A stretch of DNA of 64,000 bases from Corynebacterium stationis (GCF_001941345.1 NZ_CP009251.1:248001-312000), one strand, 5' to 3'. Shown: positions 8,677 to 19,365, counted from the first letter of the stretch. Program-made: numbers and translations. The notes: generated by a model from the sequence alone, not told the origin.

Positions 8677-10372
8677 CGTCGTTGCACCGGTGGATGTGTA
8701 TTTAGGTGATGCTACCGGTTTCTCTTAGGGCTTGTGTCATGATTTCGGCTGGGGTTTTCCAGCCCAGGACCTTCCTGGGTTTGTGGTTGTGAATATTGGC
8801 AATCATCTCTAAGTCTTCAGCAGTGTATTGCGACAGGTCTGAAGATTTGGGAAGGTTTCGCCGCAGTCGGCCATTAGTGTTTTCATTACTGCCGCGCTCC
8901 CAGGGGGATCCAGGATGTGCGAAGTAGACAGGAATATCGGTGGCCATGCTAAACGCTTTGTGTCGTGGGCATTTCTGATCCCTGGTCCCAGGTTATTGAT
9001 GACCACACGGATTTATCAAGATGCTGCACAGTATTCTTCAGCGCTTCTAATACCGAGGTTGAGTCGTGACGGCCAGGTAGCTGGCCTAGGACGACGAACC
9101 TGCTGACACGTTCAACCAAGGTGATGACCGCGGATTTATTACGTGCTCCTAGAATGAGATCACCTTCCCAGTGGCCTGGAATGACTCGTTGACTGACCTC
9201 GTCAGGGCGGTCATCAATGAGTATCATTTTGTCGACAAACCAGTCATTAGCTTTGTTTTCACGTGGGCTGGTGCGCTTTCGTCGACGTGTCCGTCCGGTC
9301 GGAAGACTTAGGCCTAGGTCTTTTAGTCGTCCTTTCGGCTCTAGATAGAACGCTTCGTAGATGGTTTCATGGCTCACTCGCATCTCCTGGTCATCTTAGA
9401 AAGTCATGGAAGGATACGCCCAGCAATTTCTTCTGGTGACCATTGTGCCCGCAGCGCTTCCACGACATACTTACGCAGTGGGGGTGATGCCATCAGCTTG
9501 CCTATTTATGGGCGCGCTCTGCGTGCGGTGGCTTTTAATTGGGCATCTTCTGGGCGATAAGGCCCCTCGGCGCTGTGGTCGCGGCGTAGCTCGCGGCTGA
9601 TAAAAGAATGCGAACGTTCCAGTCTGCGGGCAATTTCTCGTATGCTGTGTCCCCCCGGTACAGATCAGCAATCATCACGCGCTCTGCATGGCTTAAATAC
9701 CGAGGGTGTATCTGTGTATACGGGTTAACCCCTGGTGGCAGCTTAGGCTCAGGCCGGCGGGCAGGGTCGATGCCACCCGTAGCGTGTAAAAGGCGGTTCA
9801 TAAGCTTGTTATACGCCTTTGCAGCAGGACCTGCAGGAACAAAACTCAAACGGCGTGCATGATTTGTTCCGCGTCCTTCTTGGCCTTTTTCAAAGTACAA
9901 GGCCTTGCGGTAGTCAATTCCCGTGGCGACTGCCGCATCTTTTTTCGACATATTTGCCAGGCGTGATTCCAAGTAATTAACCCGAAGGTTGGTGGAATTG
10001 ACCGTGCGTTGGTACCGACTAACCGGCTTCACCAACCCAGCCTTTTGCGCTCGTGTGCGCAAGACATCATCATTTAAGCCAACTGCTACTGCAGCAGCAT
10101 TGACCGTCAGTCCAGATCTCACAAGCTTCAATCCCGCGTCGACAAGCTGCGGATCTGTGGTGTGAGGACGGTAATTAATAAAGGATTGGCTATGGGCAAA
10201 ATTGCGGGTATGAGCATAATTACAACCCAGCCGGATCGAAGCCTGATGTAGGCTTATCCCTTGGCTGAGCAAGTCACGGATACCTGCTTTGTCTTCATCC
10301 GACAGCGAATGGAACGAACCATTAGGACGGCTATTCATTGCACTACCTCCGACTAGAAGTGGTGCAACGACG
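8677..10372 (-). mobile_element. IS30-family insertion sequence, decayed
   Basis: A 1.7-kb element bounded by the inverted repeat CGTCGTTGCACC (8677-8688) and its complement GGTGCAACGACG (10361-10372). The interior is a single transposase reading broken by frameshifts. I could not identify a target duplication, which fits a rearranged left edge of the island. Confidence 0.75.
8702..10338 (-). pseudogene. IS30-family transposase, frameshifted
   Basis: Read on the minus strand in pieces: an N-terminal part (10338 down to about 9560), a middle part (9383-8949) and a C-terminal part (8947-8702). An N-terminal DNA-binding region is followed by the IS30 catalytic core: PGHWEGDLILG (first Asp), ITWDQGSEM (second Asp) and HPGSPWERGSNENTN (Glu). 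Breaks occur near 9550, near 9400 (stop plus frame change) and near 8955, where the expected continuation after ITWDQGSEM moves to another frame. All three catalytic residues survive but no full-length protein can be made. Confidence 0.85.
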
Positions 10373-10659
10373 ACCTGAAGCTAGGGCGTACTCTAAAATC
10401 GGAAGAGCCCGTATACACTCGGAAATTCTTCATGCCTGCATTCTACGGAAAACTGAGGAATGGGCACGGGGCCAGAGCAGCTGCTGCTCTGCGCGCCACG
10501 GCGAAGCAAACAGCGATTGGCTCACTTACCCCATCGCGCTTGCCGATGCCGCCCTCACCGCCGCTCAGCTCGCCCTCGGCACCCTAGGCGATGGTAGCCA
10601 ATTCGCTTCGATAGACGCGAGGACTCTCGGACCCGGCGTTGCGGCATGCTGTGTTGGGC
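10373..10659. other. Spacer between IS30 element and mcrC
   Basis: 287 bases downstream of mcrC. An open frame (10338-10670, plus) crosses the IS end and has no recognisable motif or ribosome site; part of its translation, around ALADAALTAAQLALG, looks compositionally protein-like and could be a relic. Nothing can be named. Confidence 0.4.
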
Positions 10660-11826
10660 TTAAGAAGTAAATCCAGAAAAACCTGAAGCTAGAGCGGCTT
10701 GGACAGAAGGCGGAGTCGCAGGGATGTCGACTCCGAGCGCAGCGAGCGCGCCTTCTCGAACCGTGCTCGCTCGACCGGTGAGGTCTAAAGCCGCAAAGGA
10801 GAAATCATGACCATGAATGCGGAACTGTTGGTGCTGGTTAAAAGTAGATTCGGGTGCTCCTAGAGCTGCATAGACCATCGCGCCCGCAACCGGCCGGATC
10901 TCGCCTCCCTCAGCGAGTGCCGCCGCGTGCGCCAGCACGTAGGACTGGATTTGATAGAGGTGGCCCGACGCCAGTGTGTACCCAGTATCCGAGCGGTTTC
11001 TGGTCGCCATGGACGTGAACTTGGCATCGACGATGACCTCGGTGCCATCTGGCTTAGTGAGCATGATGTCTGTGAGCATCCGTGGAAGCTGCGCAGTAGC
11101 TGGGGCGTTGAGGGGCCAGCCCAGGTACTTCGCACCACTGACTGTCCACCCCAAAGGCGTGAGATGGTAGCGGTAGATTCCGAGTAGCGCTCGCTCGAAG
11201 AGCCTTCGCAATTTGGCCTCTGATATTTCTGCACGAGCAAACGCGTGTGGGCCGAGGCCGGAACGCGGAACAAATAGATTGAGCAATAACGATGCCACTG
11301 CTGTGGGGTGGACGTCGGCAGGAGAGAGGCGGCCCGCTGGCTCAGGTGTCGACGGAATAAATGGCACTCCCGCGACTTCGAGAGATCGCGCCAAGCAACG
11401 GCACCGCGTCGCCACTGCTTGATTGAGCGGCTGAATGAGGTTTTCTGCGTAGTGCAGAACACGAAGCAAGTAGCGGTTGACGGGGTGGTCGCTGGTGAGC
11501 TCGTTGAACTCGCACCGGATCTGGCCCTTGTCGAGTAGCCGGTGTCGCTGCGTTGCATAAACATCGATCTTCCCGCGCACGCGGTGAAGAGTCGCGGCGC
11601 GACGGCTGAATCCGACGCTGAGCTCGCGTGTGAGGCGGCGCTCGACGGCCTCGCACAACATGGTAGTGAGAAGCAATGGCAGCTCGGCGTCCGCAGCATC
11701 GACCGCGGCGTCGGTGATAACTCCGCGCCGATAAACCTCGGATGCATAGAGCTGCAGCAGCCATACGCTGCGCATCGGCACGTGCTTGCTTATGGGCTCT
11801 GCAGAAGTCTTAGGCTCGAAGTTCAC
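10660..11826 (-). CDS. mcrC: McrC-type nuclease subunit of McrBC restriction system
   Basis: A 388-residue protein. The C-terminal half holds a PD-(D/E)xK nuclease core, with the Asp of MLTDIML and the DAK of VIVDAKF at about residues 248-268. McrC is the endonuclease partner that activates McrB GTPase and cuts modified DNA. The GTG start at 11826 is preceded by AAGGAAG six bases away and overlaps the end of mcrB by 17 nt, so the two are co-translated. It is the last gene of a three-gene restriction operon. The family is clear from motifs and position; the modification recognised is not predictable. Confidence 0.88.
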   Translation of the reverse strand: MNFEPKTSAEPISKHVPMRSVWLLQLYASEVYRRGVITDAAVDAADAELPLLLTTMLCEAVERRLTRELSVGFSRRAATLHRVRGKIDVYATQRHRLLDKGQIRCEFNELTSDHPVNRYLLRVLHYAENLIQPLNQAVATRCRCLARSLEVAGVPFIPSTPEPAGRLSPADVHPTAVASLLLNLFVPRSGLGPHAFARAEISEAKLRRLFERALLGIYRYHLTPLGWTVSGAKYLGWPLNAPATAQLPRMLTDIMLTKPDGTEVIVDAKFTSMATRNRSDTGYTLASGHLYQIQSYVLAHAAALAEGGEIRPVAGAMVYAALGAPESTFNQHQQFRIHGHDFSFAALDLTGRASTVREGALAALGVDIPATPPSVQAALASGFSGFTS

Positions 11827-14422
11827 GAAGTGCTTCCTTCAAGACCTCAGGCTGGTCGTACCAGTATTCGCGTAGAAGCGGTGCCAAATCCGTGTCGACA
11901 ATTGCATCGAACCATTTGCGCGTCTCCTCGGCGGTCAGCGGTTTTGACGACCTACGCGGCGTCACGAAGCTGTGCCCCACTTCGTAATCGCGTCCCAGAT
12001 TGATGTCGGCGGCAATGCGGGCGTTGAGCGCATCCAGCTTCGTGCCGATAGCTTCCAGCGTCCCTCGATCGTAGCCGCAATTAGTCGAACAGTAATCGAG
12101 CCACCGCTCATTGAATTGAGGCTGAAGATCAACGAATGCGAAACGTCGGCGCAACGCCATATCGACCATCGCGAGGGATCGGTCCGCCTGGTTCATCGTG
12201 CCAATTACGTAGAGATTTTCGGGGAGAAAGATTGGCTCGCTGTCTGGTGAGTAAATCGTCGTCAGTGCACTTTCGACGTTGCGTTTGTCGGCTTCAAGGA
12301 GCGTGAGCATCTCGCCGAAGATCTGCGCAGGATTGCCGCGATTGATCTCCTCGATGATGATGAAATGCTTGCGCCCCTCGTCGTTACTAGCAGCTCGTAC
12401 GGCTTTGAGGAAGGGGCCAGGCTGCAGACGAAGATGGCCATCGCTCGCAGGGCGGAACCCTTCGATGAAGTCTTCGTAGGACGTTGACGGGTGGAACTGC
12501 ACTGCGGTAATTGTCTCGTCAGAGGAGTCCTCGAGCATCGCGTAAGCAAGCTTTCGGCCGAGCCAGGTCTTTCCGGTCCCTGGCGGCCCTTGCAAGATGA
12601 GGTTCTTCTTTTCACGCCATCGGCGGAGGATAGTCTCGAGTTGTTTGCGGTCGAGGAAGCATCCAGCGTTGAGAATATCCTGAATGGAGTAAGTCTCCTG
12701 CGCTTCTTCAGTGAGTTCCTCGAGTTCTGATTCGACAGGTGCTTCAGATTCGTTCTGCGCGTATTGGAATGCTGTTGCCGACAATCCTGCGAAAGTTGGC
12801 GGATCAATCATGGAATCCTGGAGCCAGTCGGCGACATCTGTAAGCGTTGCGAGATACGAGGCACCGTCAGTTACAGTGCCGACCACATCGATGCCCATGC
12901 CGTCTTCGGATTTAAGGAAGTCGGCATTGCGGCGGTCGAGAGCCATAAAGGTTTCAGGACGAATCCAAAATAGGCCCATGGTATACGCGACCTGTGAGCG
13001 GTCCTTTACCGCGGCGTCGTACGCATCAATGAAGTCGACGCGGGAGTGACCGTGTTTCTCGCGTGGGTTGTATCGCAGAGCGGCCTCGAAGAGCGTCCAG
13101 ATTCCGTCATAGAAGGCGGTATTTCCAGGATCGGTGTACTTCGATTCGAAGCGTGCCGACAAGTTGTTACGTACCGGCAAGCCATCAACCGATGTTGGAA
13201 CCTCGGCGCTAATATCGAATGCTTCCTTGAGCCCTCGATAAATCGCTTCCTTGTTGGATATGGTCAGCGAGCGATTGATGAGCGCATAGACCGTAAATGG
13301 ATCGATGTCCGTGGCGGTTTCTTTGCCGTCCTCCTTCGACCACTCCCACAACATATTGAACAACGATGGTCGCTCGGAAAGTCGTGCTGCCTCACGGAGT
13401 TTCTCTAGTAGAGCTGTGCGGTCAGTGCGATAGGAAAGGAGTCGTTCTGCGAACTCGCGGTTGAAGCTGATCCAGTCAAGAACGAATGAATCTGTGGTCG
13501 AGAAGTCTTGAATGTCGAAATCTGGATCACCAGAGCCGTCAATCACAGACAGGAAACGTTCATGTGCGTTGTTCCGCTTTACTTGCGAAAGAGTCAGCAA
13601 GCTTGTGATGGAACGCCGCAGATCAATGCCTAATTCATCGCGCTGGAAAGGTTCTTTACTCCACTCGATGGGAACTCGGAGATGTGCTTCGGCATCGGGT
13701 TCGCTGCGGTCAATGGTGACAGGACCAGTGACTCTTCCATGGAACACTGCACCATGGACATGGTTGCTCGGCATAAGAACAATGTCGCCCACTTGGAGCT
13801 TCGTACGGAAACGGTAAAGTTGCCCTGCCTGAGTATTGATCTGGCCGCGCTTCCACTCGGGATAGGCGGCCCGCATGGCCTTTTTGATCTCGTCAAGGGT
13901 CTCGGTACTTTCTACCTCTTCGTTGTAGTACAAGCCCGGTAGACCGAGGTTTTCTTGAAGAGCACGCTTCTCACGGACGCCATCTTTGCCAGCGCGGAGA
14001 ACCCAGACGTAATCATCGCTTGTTTCGGGCTCGTCGGCATCGTCATCAGACGAGGATTTTTCGATCGTCCCCTTCGCTTCGAGAACACGGTCCCGCATCT
14101 TCACAAACTCTCGCTGTTGTTCGCGGCGCAGCGGATAGGGATTGTCCTTGAGCCATTGGATGCCTTCAGGCGTAATTTGCGTTACGGCGCGCTCAACATC
14201 GGCCAGTAACCCGGAGCGACGCAGCTCAAACGTCGCCCAATTAGCACGGTCTTCATAGGAGTAGCCGTGCTTGAGCTTCCGGTGAATTTCGTCGCCAAAG
14301 TCACGAGCGGTGACTCGACGAACGGCTTCTATGTAGTCGGTGCGGTGGTGTGGCTTTCCATCCGCGGCGACCTCAAGGACTACCGGCAACATGGATTTCC
14401 AGTTATAAATCTGTGGGCTCAT
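11810..14422 (-). CDS. mcrB: McrB-type GTPase with N-terminal Mrr-N-like and PUA/EVE-like recognition domains
   Basis: An 870-residue AAA+ motor. Residues 1-100 resemble the winged-helix Mrr N-terminal domain. Residues of about 135-290 (YVWVLRAG, VGDIVLMPSNHVHGAVFHGRV) look like a PUA/EVE-type modified-base reader. The AAA+ domain has Walker A GPPGTGKT near residue 612, Walker B FIIIEEINRG and the McrB GTP signature MNQADRS near 741. McrB translocates on DNA using GTP and recruits McrC. The start lies 2 nt after the stop of the Type ISP gene, with AAGGAG directly before that stop, so translation is probably coupled. The domain calls at the N-terminus are less certain than the motor. Confidence 0.87.
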   Translation of the reverse strand: MSPQIYNWKSMLPVVLEVAADGKPHHRTDYIEAVRRVTARDFGDEIHRKLKHGYSYEDRANWATFELRRSGLLADVERAVTQITPEGIQWLKDNPYPLRREQQREFVKMRDRVLEAKGTIEKSSSDDDADEPETSDDYVWVLRAGKDGVREKRALQENLGLPGLYYNEEVESTETLDEIKKAMRAAYPEWKRGQINTQAGQLYRFRTKLQVGDIVLMPSNHVHGAVFHGRVTGPVTIDRSEPDAEAHLRVPIEWSKEPFQRDELGIDLRRSITSLLTLSQVKRNNAHERFLSVIDGSGDPDFDIQDFSTTDSFVLDWISFNREFAERLLSYRTDRTALLEKLREAARLSERPSLFNMLWEWSKEDGKETATDIDPFTVYALINRSLTISNKEAIYRGLKEAFDISAEVPTSVDGLPVRNNLSARFESKYTDPGNTAFYDGIWTLFEAALRYNPREKHGHSRVDFIDAYDAAVKDRSQVAYTMGLFWIRPETFMALDRRNADFLKSEDGMGIDVVGTVTDGASYLATLTDVADWLQDSMIDPPTFAGLSATAFQYAQNESEAPVESELEELTEEAQETYSIQDILNAGCFLDRKQLETILRRWREKKNLILQGPPGTGKTWLGRKLAYAMLEDSSDETITAVQFHPSTSYEDFIEGFRPASDGHLRLQPGPFLKAVRAASNDEGRKHFIIIEEINRGNPAQIFGEMLTLLEADKRNVESALTTIYSPDSEPIFLPENLYVIGTMNQADRSLAMVDMALRRRFAFVDLQPQFNERWLDYCSTNCGYDRGTLEAIGTKLDALNARIAADINLGRDYEVGHSFVTPRRSSKPLTAEETRKWFDAIVDTDLAPLLREYWYDQPEVLKEALRELRA

Positions 14423-14424
14423 TG

Positions 14425-17400
14425 CTACTCCTTATCCTCTCGAATCCCTTCCACAATCCTCACAGTCTCCACCGCCACACGCGTGACCTTCGCAATGAGG
14501 TCCACGATGTACCGCGGATTGCCCACCTCGTCAGCCCAGTCGTTGGGGTCGTTGACGATTCCCGATGCCTTGTCTTTCTTCACCTGGTACCGGTCAATAA
14601 TCCACGCCAGCGCAGACCGCGAGCCGAGTATGTACTCGTCCGCCTCAGCCGGAATGTCGCGCACGGTCACGGACTTGTTGTAGACCAACGTCGTTACATC
14701 GTTGACGTTTTTACCCGTCTCTGGGTCCTTCTTCTTCGCCCATTTCATCTTCTGCACGCGCCACGTCTCGCGGGAGTTCTCGTCCGCCGATGCCTTCACC
14801 GCCACCGTGACCGGCCACGGCTCCACGTCCTCGTAGTTGACGTGCAGGTCCATGAGCTCCCGGCCGGCGGCAGCCAGCTGGTCGAACCGCGCCCGTGACG
14901 TCGGCGTTTCGATATGCGGCAGCATCTTCTTCAGGTCCGCGGCGTACTTCTCTCGGTACCCCGGGTCATGCAGCTGCCCGTACACGAAGGAGAAGATATC
15001 ATCCTTCGTCACATCCGAGCCCAGCGCCTCGCGGTAAATCCCAAGAATCTCGTCCGTGATGTTGTCCACGCGACGGTAGCCGTCGAGGATTTCTCCTTCA
15101 ATACCAGGCTCCGAGCCTTCCGATTCCCCCATCCCAAAGTCCAGCTCACCCTCCGGCGCCTTGATGGGTTCCCAGGTCCAGCGCGGGAAGAACTGGCCGG
15201 AGTTTTGGAAGTGCAAATTTGGTGGGAGGATGGAGCCGAGAAGCGAAAAATTGTCGTTTGATCCTGTTCCCGTTACCGCAAATCCGAGATTGGGGGTCTT
15301 AGGGGATGGGAAAGCCCAAGAAATCAGCCTTGGACGGTCCAGATAGTTGGCGCCGCTGTACAAGTGCATCTTTTGGAATGGGCGATATGCACCGATGATG
15401 ATCCTCGTGGGGTCGAAAACGAGCTGAACATTGCGGTTATGAAGGCTGTCGAATTTCGATGACCATTTGATTTTTTTATCATCCTTCAGCGGTACGTCCC
15501 CGAGCATCGAATTGAAGTTGAGAATCGATGATTCGACGTTTGACGCCAAGGAATCTGAAGAAAACGAATAAGCCCACTTGTCGCGGTTCGTGCTTATACC
15601 CGGTCCGGATATTCTTAAAATACCTGTTGTACCAGCCTTTGGATCTGACTCGAGCGGAACAAATGTTGATAGTTCCTCACCGCGTTGTTCGATCCAATCT
15701 CCGTGTTTGTTTGGGTGGAGGATTTCCCAATCGACATTATCGAGCGTGGAGCGATCAACAATCGCAAGTTTTTCGTCTGCGCTGAGGTAGTCGCCAATAT
15801 CGCGGTAGTGGATACAGACATCGTCCGGGATTTCGCGCTTGACGGCAATGATGATGGCGACGGTGTTGCGGCTACCGGAGCCGAAGACCTTGCCGCCTTC
15901 TTTGCGGGATTGCTCGCCGGCAGTTCGTTGGTTGCCACGGAGGTTGTACACGTAGATGTCGCTGAGCTCATCTGCTAGTGAAAGTCGGACGCCATCGGCG
16001 GTGTTGCCGTCTATCCAGCCGCCGTTGGACACGAATGCCATGACGCCGTTTCTACCGAGGCGATCGATTGACCATCTGAATGCTCGCAGATACGAATCGT
16101 AAAGGTCTGCTTTACGCGAAGCGGTTGACCGGGCTGCAAATGACTCAAGAATTCGGTTGTCAAGTGTTGGGTACTTGAGATTCGCGTTGTTGTCGTTCGC
16201 GCTCATCTGTCCCACGGAGTAGGGCGGGTTACCGATGATGACGTTAATAGGAGCGTCGATTTGCCGTTGAATGGCGGCGTTGTTTTCCTTGAAGACCTTG
16301 ATGTCGAGGATGTCGCCTTCCTCGTGGATTTGGAAGGTATCGGCAAGGGCGATGCCGGCGAAGGAGACGTACGCGGGTTCAGGCTCATTGTCGCGCTGGG
16401 CGCGTTCGGCTTGGAGGGCGTTATACGTCGTTTCGATGTTGACCGCGGCGACGTAGTAGGCGAGCAGCATGATCTCGGTGGCATGGAGTTCGCCAGCGTA
16501 CTTGCGGGCGAGGTCTTCCGGTTCGATGAGGCCCGACTGGAGGAGCCGCACCATGAACGTGCCGGTGCCCGTAAACGGATCGAGGATGTGGACGCCTTCG
16601 TCCGTGAGCCCCTTGCCGAAGTGCTCGCGGGAGATTTGGTCCGCGGAGCGCAGGATGAAGTCGACGATCTCAACCGGGGTGTAGACGATGCCGAGGGCCT
16701 CAGATTGCTTCTTGAAGGCTTTGCGGAAGAATCGCTCGTAGAGGTCCTTGATGACTTGTTGCTTGCCGGAAGCGGAGGAGACCTCGGAGGCGCGGATGCG
16801 GACCGACTCGTAGAACTTGGTGAGGGATTCGGTCTCGGATTCGAGCTTGGCGTCGGACAATGCGTCGACCATGCGCTGCATGACGCGGGCGACCGGGTTG
16901 TGCGCGGCGAAGTCGTGCTCGGTGAACAGCGCGTTGAAGACCGGGGCAGTGATCAGGTGCTGAGAGAGCATGCTGATGGCTTCGTCCTCGGTGATGGAGT
17001 CGTTCAGGTTCCCGCGCAGGCCCTCGATGAAGACCTCGAATTCCTTGCGGATGGTGTCGTCCGCAGCATTGATAAGCGCCTTGATGCGGGCGATCTGTGC
17101 CTCGGCGATAGTGGCGACATCGTCAGCCCAGTCTTCCCAATAAGTACGCGTACCGACCTTGTCGACCAGCTTGACGTACATGGCTTCCTGCCAGGCCTCG
17201 AGGGAGAATAGCGCAATCTGCGCCGAGGTGAGGTCCTGCTCACCGGAGGACTCAGAGTGGCTAGCCGGGGTGGCATCGGAAGCATCGAGCTTTGCCTGGG
17301 CGTCCTTGGCTTTGTCTGCAAGGGACTGCTCTTCCTCCTTCTTGGTATTCTTCACGCTCTCGATGTCGATGGGAAGCCCGACCTTCTCGTTGAGCGCAAT

Positions 17401-19365
17401 CGAGTTGACCTTCGCATTGAAGCGGTCATCGTGAGCACGCAAGGCGTTGAGAATCTGCCAGACTACGCGGAAGCGCGTGTTGTCATTGAGGGCCTGGGAC
17501 GGGGAGACTCCCGGCGGGATGGCGACGGGCAGGATGATATAGCCGTAGTCCTTGCCCTCGGCTTTGCGCATGACGCGGCCGACGGACTGGACGACGTCGA
17601 CCATGGAATTGCGCGGGTGGAAGAAGATGACGCTATCGAGGGCAGGGACGTCCACGCCCTCGGAGAGACAGCGAGCGTTGGTGAGGATGCGAGTCTCGTC
17701 CTCAGGGATGGAGGACTCGAGCCAAGAGATCTTATTGCCGCGCTCGAGGGCGTTCATGGTGCCATCGACGTGCTCGACGGCGACCTGGAGATCGATGTTG
17801 AGCAGGCTCACGTCGTTGGTAGCGGCGTGGTCCTTGAGCTGCTCCTGGTACTGGCGGATGAGCGTGGGGAAGGTCTCTTGGATAGTCTTCGAGGCCTTGA
17901 TGTCCTTGGCGAAGGCAACGGTGCGGCGCATGGGTTGTGCATTGGCCTCGAAGCCGGACTTCGTGTCCTGCTCGGCACCCGAACGCTTCGCGAGTCCGTT
18001 CCACGCGCCGATCATGGCTGAGGCGGTGGTGAGGTTGATTTCGTTGGTCGGGTAGGCAGCGAGGACGTCCGCGGCGATGTCTTCCTCGACGGTCATGACG
18101 AGGACCTTGTAGTCAGTGAGCAGGCCCTTGTCCACGGCCTCACCGAAGCCGAGGCGGTAGAACTCGGGGCCGTAGATGGCCTCGTCATCCATGGAGGCCA
18201 GCTCCGCGGAATGTTCCTCGGCTTTGCCCTTGACGTTGTCGTCGAAGAGTCGGGGAGTAGCCGTCATGTAGAGGCGCTTGCTGGCCTTGATGTATTTTTC
18301 GTCGTGAATCTTCACGAAGTTGGAGGCGTCCTCTCCGGCGAGAGTGACGCCGGTGGTGCGGTGGGCCTCGTCGCAGATGACGAGATCGAAGTCATCCATG
18401 CCGAGCTCTTGGGCTTCGTGGATGGACTCGATGGATTGGTAGGTGGAGAAGATGACGTTGAGGCCCTGGCGGCGCTTGCCTTGCTCCGTACGATGCTTGA
18501 TGTCGTGTCCGTCGGTGGAGACGGGGACCTCGAGATCGTAGGAGGCGATGTCCTCGGCCTTCTTGGAGACCTTCTGGTCGGAGCATACGGCGTACGGCTT
18601 GAGTGGCAGGTTCTGCTGCGACTGAGCGGTCCATTCCTTGAGCGTCTGCGAGAGCAGCGAGATAGAGGGAACGAGGAAGAGGACGCGGGCCTTGTTTCCG
18701 TTGTTCTCGGCGAATTTTTCCGCGAGGCGCAGCGCGGTGAACGTTTTGCCAGTGCCGCAGGCCATGATGAGCTTGCCGCGGTCGTGAGTTTCGAAGCCGG
18801 CGATGGCCTCCGCGATGGCCTCCTCTTGGTGCGGACGCGGGGAGTACACCTGCTTGCGGGTTAAGTTAATGGCGATGTCGCTGCCGGGGAACGTGATGTC
18901 CCAGTCGATGGGGGATTCGGCGATGGAGGCAGTGCCGATGCGGTTGGTAGGGATGAGCTGGTTGTCCAGCATTTCCTCGGCGTTCTTGCTCCAGCGGTCC
19001 GTGGTGGAGATGATGATGCGCTGAGCAAAGGAGTCCTTGCCGTGCTCGGTATCAAAGGAGCGGCCGGATTTCTCGAAGAAGGAGTCGAGGTGGGACTTCT
19101 GGAGGTAAGCGGTCGGCTCATAGAACTTGCACTGGATGGCGACCCAGCGGCCGTCCTCGCGGCGGCGGGCTACAAGGTCAATGCCGGTATCGGACTGTCC
19201 GTCGTAGTATTTCCAGTCGATGAAGCGTCCGACGTCCTCGTACTCTTCGCTCAACGTCGGGTCATTACGGAAGTAATTGGCCATGAGCTTCTCAAAGGCG
19301 ATGCCGTACTTGCCTTGCGGCTGGTTCTTGCGTAGCTGGTCGAGGACGTCGGAGAAGGTAGACAT
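14425..19365 (-). CDS. Type ISP-like single-polypeptide restriction-modification enzyme
   Basis: A 1646-residue protein combining all activities. An Mrr-like nuclease domain comes first (D63, then AIQCKF with K80). A superfamily 2 helicase/translocase follows (ACGTGKT at 202-208, DEAH at 332-335, QSVGRVMRK). Then comes an N6-adenine methyltransferase (LDPFTGTGTF near 927, NPPYS near 1045) and a target-recognition region from about 1110. This order and length match LlaGI/LlaBIII-type enzymes, which methylate one strand of their site and translocate along DNA to cut. The ATG at 19365 was chosen because it begins the nuclease domain and CATAAT lies seven bases upstream; an upstream extension to 19608 would overlap the opposite YihY gene. 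First gene of an operon with mcrB and mcrC. Confidence 0.92.
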   Translation of the reverse strand: MSTFSDVLDQLRKNQPQGKYGIAFEKLMANYFRNDPTLSEEYEDVGRFIDWKYYDGQSDTGIDLVARRREDGRWVAIQCKFYEPTAYLQKSHLDSFFEKSGRSFDTEHGKDSFAQRIIISTTDRWSKNAEEMLDNQLIPTNRIGTASIAESPIDWDITFPGSDIAINLTRKQVYSPRPHQEEAIAEAIAGFETHDRGKLIMACGTGKTFTALRLAEKFAENNGNKARVLFLVPSISLLSQTLKEWTAQSQQNLPLKPYAVCSDQKVSKKAEDIASYDLEVPVSTDGHDIKHRTEQGKRRQGLNVIFSTYQSIESIHEAQELGMDDFDLVICDEAHRTTGVTLAGEDASNFVKIHDEKYIKASKRLYMTATPRLFDDNVKGKAEEHSAELASMDDEAIYGPEFYRLGFGEAVDKGLLTDYKVLVMTVEEDIAADVLAAYPTNEINLTTASAMIGAWNGLAKRSGAEQDTKSGFEANAQPMRRTVAFAKDIKASKTIQETFPTLIRQYQEQLKDHAATNDVSLLNIDLQVAVEHVDGTMNALERGNKISWLESSIPEDETRILTNARCLSEGVDVPALDSVIFFHPRNSMVDVVQSVGRVMRKAEGKDYGYIILPVAIPPGVSPSQALNDNTRFRVVWQILNALRAHDDRFNAKVNSIALNEKVGLPIDIESVKNTKKEEEQSLADKAKDAQAKLDASDATPASHSESSGEQDLTSAQIALFSLEAWQEAMYVKLVDKVGTRTYWEDWADDVATIAEAQIARIKALINAADDTIRKEFEVFIEGLRGNLNDSITEDEAISMLSQHLITAPVFNALFTEHDFAAHNPVARVMQRMVDALSDAKLESETESLTKFYESVRIRASEVSSASGKQQVIKDLYERFFRKAFKKQSEALGIVYTPVEIVDFILRSADQISREHFGKGLTDEGVHILDPFTGTGTFMVRLLQSGLIEPEDLARKYAGELHATEIMLLAYYVAAVNIETTYNALQAERAQRDNEPEPAYVSFAGIALADTFQIHEEGDILDIKVFKENNAAIQRQIDAPINVIIGNPPYSVGQMSANDNNANLKYPTLDNRILESFAARSTASRKADLYDSYLRAFRWSIDRLGRNGVMAFVSNGGWIDGNTADGVRLSLADELSDIYVYNLRGNQRTAGEQSRKEGGKVFGSGSRNTVAIIIAVKREIPDDVCIHYRDIGDYLSADEKLAIVDRSTLDNVDWEILHPNKHGDWIEQRGEELSTFVPLESDPKAGTTGILRISGPGISTNRDKWAYSFSSDSLASNVESSILNFNSMLGDVPLKDDKKIKWSSKFDSLHNRNVQLVFDPTRIIIGAYRPFQKMHLYSGANYLDRPRLISWAFPSPKTPNLGFAVTGTGSNDNFSLLGSILPPNLHFQNSGQFFPRWTWEPIKAPEGELDFGMGESEGSEPGIEGEILDGYRRVDNITDEILGIYREALGSDVTKDDIFSFVYGQLHDPGYREKYAADLKKMLPHIETPTSRARFDQLAAAGRELMDLHVNYEDVEPWPVTVAVKASADENSRETWRVQKMKWAKKKDPETGKNVNDVTTLVYNKSVTVRDIPAEADEYILGSRSALAWIIDRYQVKKDKASGIVNDPNDWADEVGNPRYIVDLIAKVTRVAVETVRIVEGIREDKE

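Noticed and set aside
10338-10670. 110-residue open frame after the IS30 element
   Set aside because: It begins within the transposase gene and IS end, and its composition and motifs give no support; kept only as a spacer note.
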